A model generated the notes under the pieces. The model was given only the letters and a program-made list of their open reading frames with translations. It made no database searches and was not told the DNA's origin. A DNA stretch of 5,198 bases from Candidatus Woesearchaeota archaeon (GTDB lineage: Archaea; Nanobdellota; Nanobdellia; Woesearchaeales; PXDW01): contig PXDW01000073.1 in NCBI GenBank assembly GCA_003564925.1, positions 1-5,198 on the forward strand, written 5' to 3'. A program made the position numbers and the translations under genes. Below, piece by piece: positions 1-3,585 of this stretch. Position 1 is the first letter of the stretch; every line of letters starts with the position of its first letter.

Positions 1-88
1 AAACAAGAGCTTGCTTTTTTTTATTTAGGGTGTCAAAAACAATGTTAGTTACATCATCAGAAAATTCCTGCTTAATCTTTTCTTTCAT
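1..88 (-). CDS. N-terminus of an unidentified protein, cut by the left edge
   Basis: An ATG at 88 (reading leftwards) opens a frame that stays open for 29 codons to the window edge. It starts MKEKIKQEFSD and continues with D-D-V-T-N-I-V-F-D-T-L-N and K-K-K-Q-A-L-V. A TATA-like element at 107-120 lies about 26 bases upstream of this ATG and there is no Shine-Dalgarno, so the message is probably leaderless, which is common in archaea and supports this start. The charged helix followed by a KQALV strand loosely resembles the strand that opens the second RecA domain of SF2 helicases (KQALVFVN-type), but 29 residues are far too few to assign a function. Treat it as hypothetical. The gene follows tRNA-Ile on the same strand but appears to have its own promoter. 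Confidence 0.6.
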   Translation of the reverse strand, partial: MKEKIKQEFSDDVTNIVFDTLNKKKQALV

Positions 89-106
89 GTTCAAAAAGAA
101 GTACGT

Positions 107-120
107 CTTATTTATATAGT
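107..120 (-). promoter_or_regulatory. TATA box of the left-edge gene
   Basis: The minus strand reads ACTATATAAATAAG. Its centre lies about 26 bases upstream of the ATG at 88, which is the TATA-to-start spacing of archaeal promoters. This implies a transcript beginning at or next to the start codon (leaderless). Inferred from sequence and spacing only. Confidence 0.55.
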
Positions 121-139
121 TTAAGTAATGATGTCCAGT

Positions 140-169
140 GCAAAAATATTGAAAATCTTACAATATTGC
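140..169 (-). repeat. Imperfect inverted repeat downstream of tRNA-Ile
   Basis: On the minus strand GCAA-TATTG pairs with CAATA-TTT-TTGC around a 9-base loop. This gives 9 base pairs with a 3-base bulge on one side. It lies 15 bases past the tRNA-Ile 3' end and ahead of the next gene's TATA box. It may contribute to 3' processing or termination of the tRNA transcript, but there is no clear run of T after it and it may be chance in AT-rich DNA. Confidence 0.35.
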
Positions 170-197
170 CAGATAATTGTGAATGGGCCCGCGGAGA

Positions 198-226
198 CTT
201 TCAAAATCAAGTTTGAGCCTTGTTTA
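198..226 (-). other. Noncanonical T-loop (59/60) intron of tRNA-Ile, 29 nt
   Basis: The intron splits the T-loop between positions 59 and 60. The fold is a near-perfect bulge-helix-bulge. The outer helix is the T-stem CGGAG:CTCCG and the central 4-bp helix is TTCA:TGAA. The 3-base bulges are AAT and AGT, each cut between its second and third base. The inner helix pairs AAA with TTT and CAAG with CTTG, with one bulged A and a GCTCAAA loop. A one-base shift of both cut sites would give the same mature tRNA. Introns at T-loop sites are known from some archaea and need a splicing endonuclease of broad specificity. Because the intron splits the T-loop, splicing must precede formation of the normal elbow. 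Confidence 0.85.
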
Positions 227-248
227 TTTGAACTCCGGACCTCACGAT

Positions 249-260
249 TTCAAACAAAGT
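249..260 (-). other. Canonical (37/38) intron of tRNA-Ile, 12 nt
   Basis: Twelve bases separate A37 of the anticodon loop from A38 and the 3' anticodon strand TCGTG. The position is the usual 37/38 site, although the run of A allows a one-base shift. Folded as bulge-helix-bulge, the outer helix is the anticodon stem and the bulges are TAA and AAA. The central helix CTGA:TTTG contains a U-U mismatch and a G-U pair, and the inner loop has only 5 bases. This is a relaxed and near-minimal substrate for the archaeal tRNA splicing endonuclease. Confidence 0.8.
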
Positions 261-320
261 TATCAGTCGTGCGCACCAGCCAGACTATGCTACGGGCCCA
301 TAGCAAGAAAAAACTAGAAT

Positions 321-331
321 TATTTTATAAA
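321..331 (-). promoter_or_regulatory. TATA box of tRNA-Ile
   Basis: The minus strand reads TTTATAAAATA. Its centre is about 28 bases upstream of the tRNA 5' end at 299, so transcription should begin within a few bases of the mature 5' end. It overlaps the region just past the stop of the cyclophilin-like gene (337), so the tRNA can be made independently of that gene. Confidence 0.6.
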
Positions 332-336
332 GCTTT

Positions 337-702
337 CTAAATTTTTTCAATTCTAATAAAATCAGATTTGAAATTTCCAAGTTTTTCTATCCCTTCTGTT
401 ATCTTTCCAAAAACATTAACAGCAGAAGCCGGCCTTATTTCTTCCCCTTTTGAAGCAGGCGTTTTTCCCCAGAATATACAGAAGCAATTCCCGGAAGGCC
501 AATACCCCAAATCGCCTTTCTTTACAATTTCTTTTGCAGAGCTGTCTAGCTCCAATGATAAAGGTATCTCAAAATATATCTCTTCACCCCACTGATTGAA
601 TCTAGATTCAAAAGGAAGAATCCCATATATCTCTTTTGCAGTAACATTGTCAAGCAATTCAGCAATCATTTCCTTATTTTCAATAACTATTTTAACTTTC
701 AT
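337..702 (-). CDS. Cyclophilin-like domain protein (TM1367 type)
   Basis: The 121-residue product matches the small archaeal/bacterial cyclophilin-like family typified by TM1367 (PF04126, recognised from memory). The N-terminal strand is MKVKIVIENKEMIAELLDN, followed by ESRFNQWGEEIYFEIP (about 32-47), GDLGYWPSGNCFCIFWG (63-79), TPAS...GEEIRPASAVNVFGKI (81-101). That covers the whole domain. Members have a beta-barrel like cyclophilin A, but peptidyl-prolyl isomerase activity has not been established for the family and the natural ligand is unknown. The frame stays open upstream to an ATG at 747, but homology begins at the ATG at 702. The shorter start also avoids overlap with the PurD-like gene, whose stop is 20 bases upstream. 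The two are probably co-transcribed. There is no signal peptide or membrane segment, so the protein is cytoplasmic. Confidence 0.88.
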   Translation of the reverse strand: MKVKIVIENKEMIAELLDNVTAKEIYGILPFESRFNQWGEEIYFEIPLSLELDSSAKEIVKKGDLGYWPSGNCFCIFWGKTPASKGEEIRPASAVNVFGKITEGIEKLGNFKSDFIRIEKI

Positions 703-722
703 CTTATAAAATTTATAATTTT

Positions 723-2036
723 TTATATCTCCCTCAGATATCCCCAACTGTGAAGCTTATCACTGTCTTCATACCACCTATCACCTATGTCTTTTCTGTA
801 ATACATATTAGGCATCATTATATTCTTAATTCTACTATAAGCCTGATATTGGGCTTGTTTCATAGTTTGTCCGCATCCGCATACAATAAGAACAACACCT
901 GATGTTCCAGTTATAAGCCACTCCCCATTTACCAATTTTACATCCTCTATATGAACTCCGTCATAAATCTGTTTTTTAAAATAAATAATTGAGTCCTTTG
1001 ATTTAACTTCAAATGTTTCTTTGTCTGTATAAGGGAAAGGCGGCACAACAACCCTTACTCCTATCTGAAAACCGCTTTTTACTTTTAGCTTTGGCTTATT
1101 TCCTTTTGCAAGCTCATAAAAAAAATCTCCGATTTTCATCAGCATTGCTTCATGTTGTATATTAATAGTGGGATACCCAAAACGGGAAGTCCACTCTAAT
1201 GGATATATTCCATTATTATTTACTATGCAATTTATATCAATATACCCTATATAGCCCTCTTCAGCCAGCTTAGGCTCCATCTTCTTCAAAGTGTTGTTGA
1301 ATATCTTGTTGGGTCCGCTCCAGAACATTGAAGTTCCCATCTCTCCGGTAGAAGGCCCTAAATTTCCAGGAAACAGTTTTTTATGCTCAAAATTTACATT
1401 AATAGGATAAATAAATTCTTTACCATTGAAAAAAGCCCCGACAGCAACCTCTACACCATTTATCCTTTTTTGAAGCTGAAAAGAAGGAATTTTTTTTGCC
1501 CATGCTTTGTTGTAATCACCCAAAACTTGAATAACATCTTTTCCGTCATCTTCTTCTCCGACAAAAAGCAAGCCTTTAAGGTTTTGAGCTTCTCCGCTTG
1601 GCTTAATAACATATCTTCCAGGATTTTCTTTTACAAATTTCATAGCGTCATCAAAAGAAGTAAAATTTTGATAGGGTATTATATTAATACCATGCAATCT
1701 TAATTCCTCTTGCCCGAAAGCCCTGTCGTCCTCAAGCATATCTGTATATGGTGTTCCTCCAATAACTAATTTTCCTTGTTCTCTAAGAGTTTTGGCTTTT
1801 GTTCCTTGCCCAAGAACATCGTCAAAAATAATTATATCTGCCCAGTTAACCTCATTCTCCCATTTGTCTATTTTAGGTACAAAGCCGTCTGTTACTTCTT
1901 TCTCTTCCTTGGATTCTATATAATATTTTACATTATGCCCTTCTTTTAAAACCTGCCACGCTATGTCGCCGATTAAACCATCAAGAGATACAAAAAGAAA
2001 ATTTTTTGGCTCAACAATTTTATTATTGTTATTCAT
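723..2036 (-). CDS. Divergent PurD-like (GAR synthetase-type) ATP-grasp ligase
   Basis: The 437-residue product has the domain order of phosphoribosylamine-glycine ligase. There is an N-terminal Rossmann-like region (12-100) and an ATP-grasp domain from about 105 to 300 with RYVIKPSGE (141-149), a QLQKRINGVEVAVGAFFNG segment (188-206), GPSTGEMGT (227-235) and LEWTSRFGYP (280-289). The C-terminal domain ends in QAQYQAYSRI and MYYRKDIGDRW (411-421). Length fits the family. True PurD ligates phosphoribosylamine and glycine using ATP in purine synthesis. Here the N-terminal GxGGREHA substrate loop is replaced by SLDGLIGDIAW. The usual GPNTGGMG is GPSTGEMG, and the usual EFNxRFGDPE is EWTSRFGYPT, so the conserved Asn after the metal-binding Glu281 is lost. 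The substrate may therefore differ, and no other purine gene is nearby. I withhold the purD name. A TATA-like AAATATAAACC (2065-2075) upstream implies a very short leader. Confidence 0.82.
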   Translation of the reverse strand: MNNNNKIVEPKNFLFVSLDGLIGDIAWQVLKEGHNVKYYIESKEEKEVTDGFVPKIDKWENEVNWADIIIFDDVLGQGTKAKTLREQGKLVIGGTPYTDMLEDDRAFGQEELRLHGINIIPYQNFTSFDDAMKFVKENPGRYVIKPSGEAQNLKGLLFVGEEDDGKDVIQVLGDYNKAWAKKIPSFQLQKRINGVEVAVGAFFNGKEFIYPINVNFEHKKLFPGNLGPSTGEMGTSMFWSGPNKIFNNTLKKMEPKLAEEGYIGYIDINCIVNNNGIYPLEWTSRFGYPTINIQHEAMLMKIGDFFYELAKGNKPKLKVKSGFQIGVRVVVPPFPYTDKETFEVKSKDSIIYFKKQIYDGVHIEDVKLVNGEWLITGTSGVVLIVCGCGQTMKQAQYQAYSRIKNIMMPNMYYRKDIGDRWYEDSDKLHSWGYLREI

Positions 2037-2064
2037 GTTTTAACCACATAAGAAATCTTTTATT

Positions 2065-2075
2065 GGTTTATATTT
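2065..2075 (-). promoter_or_regulatory. TATA-like element of the PurD-like gene
   Basis: The minus strand reads AAATATAAACC within an A+T stretch. It is about 34 bases upstream of the ATG at 2036, predicting a leader of roughly 8 bases. No Shine-Dalgarno precedes the ATG, consistent with near-leaderless translation. Read-through from the tRNA-Arg just upstream is an alternative. Confidence 0.45.
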
Positions 2076-2086
2076 ATTTTGTTTTT

Positions 2087-2091
2087 AAAAA
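2087..2091 (-). terminator. T-run terminator after tRNA-Arg
   Basis: Five T on the minus strand directly follow the tRNA discriminator base G2092. Archaeal RNA polymerase terminates at short T runs without needing a hairpin, so this can end the tRNA transcript before the PurD-like gene. The run is short, so termination may be incomplete. Confidence 0.45.
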
Positions 2092-2200
2092 CGCCTCGGG
2101 GCAGACTCGAACTGCCGACCTTGTGGTGCCTGCTCAACAAAGTAACAGCTTCGTGGTTCTTATTAGAATTCACACGCTCTACCTGCTAAGCTACCGAGGC
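2092..2200 (-). tRNA. tRNA-Arg(UCU) with one intron
   Basis: The 7-bp acceptor stem is perfect (GCCTCGG at 2200-2194 with CCGAGGC at 2099-2093) and the discriminator is G2092. CCA is not encoded. The D-arm is GCTT/GAGC with an 8-base loop AGCAGGTA. The T-arm is GGCAG/CTGCC with the loop TTCGAGT, and the variable loop is AGGTC. The anticodon arm begins TGTGA-ATTCTAA, giving anticodon UCU, which reads the AGA/AGG arginine codons. The gene has 109 bases against 73 for the mature form, so a 36-base intron interrupts the anticodon arm. The 3' anticodon strand is clear only as CACA (2125-2122); the fifth pair depends on where the intron is cut. The gene is the first element of the minus-strand block. 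Confidence 0.88.
2128..2163 (-). other. Intron of tRNA-Arg, 36 nt (boundary uncertain)
   Basis: Coordinates assume the standard 37/38 site. With that cut, mature position 39 is C and faces A31, a mismatch. Moving both cuts by two bases (intron 2126-2161, a 39/40 site) leaves U39, which pairs with A31 and restores a 5-bp stem. I could not draw a convincing bulge-helix-bulge for either choice, so the length is firm but the ends are not. Confidence 0.6.
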
Positions 2201-2226
2201 TTAAATTTCTATATATAGCAGAGAGA

Positions 2227-2244
2227 TTTTAAATAGTTTATAAA
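2227..2244 (-). promoter_or_regulatory. Likely promoter of tRNA-Arg
   Basis: Two overlapping candidates lie on the minus strand: TTTATAAA (2237-2244) and TATTTAAAA (2227-2235). They are about 40 and 31 bases upstream of the tRNA 5' end. The nearer one fits best if the primary transcript has a few leader bases. A closer TATATATAG (2211-2219) is only about 15 bases away, which is too near to serve as a TATA box for this start. Confidence 0.45.
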
Positions 2245-2245
2245 G

Positions 2246-2580
2246 ATTTCTAATTTTTTACCTCTTTGAATCGTTTTAAGTTTTTAGAATTTTTTGTAAT
2301 AATATTTTTCTTCCAAAGCTCAAAATTTTTAAAACCCAGAATATTTATTTTTTATATTTCTTTCCTGTTCTAGACAAACATCCATCACCAAACATAATTC
2401 CTAATAATTCTGAAAAATAGCTTTATTTTTTTGAATCATTTTATATCAAATTACAAAATCATCTTTGATAAAATGACTAAATATAGATATAAAAATCTTT
2501 TTCAAGGATGTCTAGTGGTTCATCCTGGTTTCTTAGTATTAATTTATAAAACTTTTTGAATTTTTTACAAATAACAGCAA
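2246..2580. other. AT-rich intergenic region without a recognisable gene
   Basis: This stretch separates the minus-strand tRNA-Arg promoter from the plus-strand rpl7ae promoter. I find no open frame with coding character on either strand, no tRNA and no convincing C/D or H/ACA guide RNA. It is rich in A and T runs. The only organised element I see is the short hairpin at 2505-2526. A second TATA-like TTTATAAAAC (2540-2549) could give a longer rpl7ae leader. Confidence 0.6.
2505..2526. repeat. Hairpin AGGATG/CATCCT
   Basis: AGGATG (2505-2510) is exactly complementary to CATCCT (2521-2526) around a 10-base loop. It is the only local stem with GC pairs in the surrounding AT-rich spacer. It lies 57 bases before the rpl7ae TATA box. 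It is not followed by a T run, so it is not an obvious terminator. It could be a small RNA element, an operator, or chance. Confidence 0.3.
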
Positions 2581-2582
2581 CA

Positions 2583-2592
2583 TTTATAAATA
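2583..2592 (+). promoter_or_regulatory. TATA box of the rpl7ae operon
   Basis: TTTATAAATA matches the archaeal TATA consensus closely. With the usual spacing of about 25-29 bases, transcription starts around 2613-2617. That places the k-turn, the second hairpin and the short upstream ORF all inside the 5' leader of roughly 80 bases. Confidence 0.7.
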
Positions 2593-2616
2593 GGCAGTTT
2601 TTTCTCACATATACCA

Positions 2617-2685
2617 ATGATTAATGATGGCGCGAGCCTGAGAGAGGTAATCCAATTATTCTCTCTGACAATACTATACCAATAA
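2617..2685 (+). CDS. Possible 22-residue upstream ORF (leader peptide) of rpl7ae
   Basis: ATG at 2617 opens MINDGASLREVIQLFSLTIL followed by Y-Q and a TAA at 2683-2685. The ATG lies about 29 bases past the TATA centre, so it would be at or next to the transcript's 5' end (leaderless start). The stop directly abuts the rpl7ae Shine-Dalgarno (2686-2692), a geometry that suits translational coupling. The frame runs through both leader hairpins, so translating it would unfold them. Being this short, it may be chance; there is no homology I recognise. Confidence 0.35.
   Translation: MINDGASLREVIQLFSLTILYQ
2623..2641 (+). promoter_or_regulatory. Box C/D-type k-turn in the rpl7ae leader
   Basis: A box C-like ATGATGG (2624-2630) faces a box D CTGA (2638-2641). 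GGC (2629-2631) pairs with GCC (2636-2638) under a GCGA tetraloop. Below that stem come a U2628-U2639 pair and the tandem sheared pairs A2627-G2640 and G2626-A2641, with AAU (2623-2625) as the 3-base bulge. These are the defining parts of a k-turn, the ligand of L7Ae, whose gene starts 57 bases downstream. The lower C-stem is poor (only U-G and U-A pairs are evident). L7Ae binding its own mRNA leader has been reported in archaea, so feedback control is the likely role. Confidence 0.6.
2640..2665 (+). promoter_or_regulatory. Second hairpin in the rpl7ae leader
   Basis: GAGAGA (2640-2645) pairs with TCTCTC (2660-2665). After one bulged G, GTAAT (2647-2651) pairs with ATTAT (2655-2659) around a CCA loop, giving 11 pairs. 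The purine-pyrimidine stem can slip by one base (AGAGAG with CTCTCT). It directly abuts box D of the k-turn and shares G2640-A2641 with it, so the two folds may stack or compete. It ends 20 bases before the Shine-Dalgarno and does not cover it. Confidence 0.55.
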
Positions 2686-2697
2686 AGGTGATAAAAA

Positions 2698-3030
2698 ATG
2701 GCAGATGAAAACACTGAAAAAGCTTTTGAGGCGATAGAGGTCGCTAAAAGCTCAGGGAAGTTAAGAAAAGGAGCTAATGAAGTTACAAAAGTTATAGAAA
2801 AAGGCAAAGCAAAATTGGTTGTTATAGCTGAAGACACAAACCCTAAAGAAATAATAATGCATATACCTTTGCTTTGCGAAGAAAAGAAGATTCCTTTTAT
2901 TAAAGTAAGCAAAAAAGAAGAGCTTGGAGCTGCAGCGGGCCTGCCTTTAGGAACAAGCGCAGTTGCTGTAATTGAGGAAGGCGATGCAAAAAAACTAATC
3001 AAGGAATTAGGCTCAAAACCTAAAGAGTGA
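2698..3030 (+). CDS. rpl7ae: Ribosomal protein L7Ae (eL8 family)
   Basis: This 110-residue protein is a full-length L7Ae. The k-turn binding signature GKLRKGANEVTK is at residues 20-31, with Glu28 and Lys31 in the positions that contact the sheared G-A pairs. The conserved core continues with LVVIAEDTNPKEIIMHIP (40-57) and CEEKKIPFIKV (60-70). The hydrophobic loop LGAAAGLP (76-83) packs on the flipped bulge base. In archaea L7Ae sits in the 50S subunit and also nucleates box C/D and H/ACA sRNPs and RNase P. AGGTGAT (2686-2692), a strong match to the 16S 3' end, sits 5 bases before the ATG. It is first in a four-gene operon and its leader carries a k-turn, suggesting that the protein represses its own message. 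Confidence 0.97.
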   Translation: MADENTEKAFEAIEVAKSSGKLRKGANEVTKVIEKGKAKLVVIAEDTNPKEIIMHIPLLCEEKKIPFIKVSKKEELGAAAGLPLGTSAVAVIEEGDAKKLIKELGSKPKE

Positions 3031-3035
3031 TTATG

Positions 3036-3392
3036 ATGGCGGAAGAAGCAAAACAAAAAACTGAAAAAAGAAATAATAATGAAACTGAATCTAAACAGGC
3101 TAATGATTCGCCAAGAAAAGAAAGGTATAACAAAGGCGGAAAAGGAAAGGAGGATAAAAAAAGCGGAGTAAGATTTTCACACGCTTTTCCAGCTAAAGTG
3201 GAGGAAGTTATAGGCAGAACAGGAACAAGAGGAGAAGCCACTCAAGTTAGGTGCAAAGTTATGGAAGGAAGAGACTCTAATAAAATTTTAAGAAGAAATG
3301 TTCGAGGTCCTGTTCAAAAAGGCGATATTTTGATGCTTCGAGAGACAGAAATCGAAGCAAGACCATTAAATAGAGGCGGAAGAGGAGTTTAA
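3036..3392 (+). CDS. rps28e: Ribosomal protein S28e with a long charged N-terminal extension
   Basis: Residues 50-112 are a complete S28e, with AFPAKVEEVIGRTGTRGEATQ, RNVRGPVQKGDILMLRETEIEA and similar family blocks. S28e is a small OB-fold-like protein of the 30S subunit near the mRNA exit side. The usual length is about 70 residues. This one has 118, because about 48 residues rich in K, E, N, Q, G and R precede the core (for example KGGKGKEDKK). No Cys or hydrophobic stretch occurs there, so it looks disordered. I chose the ATG at 3036 because GAGTGAT (3025-3031), overlapping the rpl7ae stop, is then 4 bases away. The ATG at 3033 would add one Met. The frame also extends to a GTG at 3027. 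It lies 5 bases after rpl7ae and 1 base before rpl24e. Confidence 0.93.
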   Translation: MAEEAKQKTEKRNNNETESKQANDSPRKERYNKGGKGKEDKKSGVRFSHAFPAKVEEVIGRTGTRGEATQVRCKVMEGRDSNKILRRNVRGPVQKGDILMLRETEIEARPLNRGGRGV

Positions 3393-3393
3393 A

Positions 3394-3585
3394 ATGGCAA
3401 GATGCAGTTTTTGCAAGGAAATAATAAATAAGGGAACTGGAAAAATTTTTGTTAAGACAGATGCAAAAATTTTAAATTTTTGCTCAACAAAATGCGAAAG
3501 AAATATGCTTAAGTTAAAAAGGAAGCCGAGGGATGTTAGATGGACTCAAGAATTCCAATCTATAAAAAAGGAGGGTAAAAAATGA
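3394..3585 (+). CDS. rpl24e: Ribosomal protein L24e, zinc-finger type
   Basis: The 63-residue protein carries a four-cysteine zinc site: Cys4 and Cys7 in CSFC, Cys30 and Cys34 in CSTKC. It ends with the typical basic KLKRKPRDVRWTQEF tail. Length is normal for the archaeal form, which lacks the long C-terminal extension of eukaryotic eL24. It belongs to the 50S subunit, near the subunit interface. AGGAG (3383-3387) is 6 bases before the ATG, inside the end of rps28e. Its TGA overlaps the ndk start as ATGA, so translation is probably coupled. The S28e-L24e-Ndk order is conserved in many archaea. Confidence 0.96.
   Translation: MARCSFCKEIINKGTGKIFVKTDAKILNFCSTKCERNMLKLKRKPRDVRWTQEFQSIKKEGKK

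Larger units (their letters stand above)
184..299 (-). tRNA. tRNA-Ile(GAU) with two introns
   Basis: The 7-bp acceptor stem is perfect (GGGCCCG at 299-293 with CGGGCCC at 191-185) and the discriminator is A184. CCA is not encoded. The D-arm pairs GCAT with GTGC around a 10-base loop containing GG. The anticodon arm pairs CACGA with TCGTG, and the loop CTGATAA reads anticodon GAU (isoleucine, AUC/AUU). The variable loop is AGGTC. The T-arm pairs CGGAG with CTCCG around the standard loop TTCAAAT. The 116-base gene is 41 bases longer than its 75-base mature form, because of a 12-base insertion in the anticodon loop and a 29-base insertion in the T-loop. Removing both restores every stem perfectly, which is why I read them as introns and not as damage. 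A TATA box at 321-331 gives the gene its own promoter. Confidence 0.93.

Noticed and set aside
127..140. TAATGATGTCCAGTG as a box C start
   Set aside because: No CTGA box D follows within sRNA distance. It lies between the left-edge gene's promoter and the tRNA.
128..340. A 70-codon open frame on the plus strand
   Set aside because: It runs through the whole antisense of tRNA-Ile and its promoter, has no Shine-Dalgarno, and encodes no recognisable protein.
2006..2218. A 70-codon plus-strand frame
   Set aside because: It covers the antisense of tRNA-Arg and its intron. The apparent protein is the familiar artefact of translating a tRNA gene.
2340..2500. Possible guide RNAs or a small gene in the AT-rich spacer
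   Set aside because: Scattered TGATGG- and TGAT-like words occur on both strands but none has a correctly spaced partner box, stable stem or open frame.
2624..2668. A box C/D methylation guide sRNA (box C ATGATGG, CTGA at 2638-2641 and again at 2665-2668)
   Set aside because: Only 7 bases separate box C from the first CTGA, too few for a guide. No box C' lies between the two CTGA boxes. The first pair of boxes is better explained as a k-turn in the rpl7ae leader.
3033..3041. ATGATGGCG at the rps28e start, repeated from the k-turn at 2624-2632
   Set aside because: The copy at rps28e lacks the GCC strand and the box D, so it cannot form the k-turn. A 9-base match around an ATG is likely coincidence.
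2565..3056. A 163-codon minus-strand frame opposite rpl7ae
   Set aside because: It is the shadow of rpl7ae. The plus strand encodes a full L7Ae with a proper promoter and Shine-Dalgarno.
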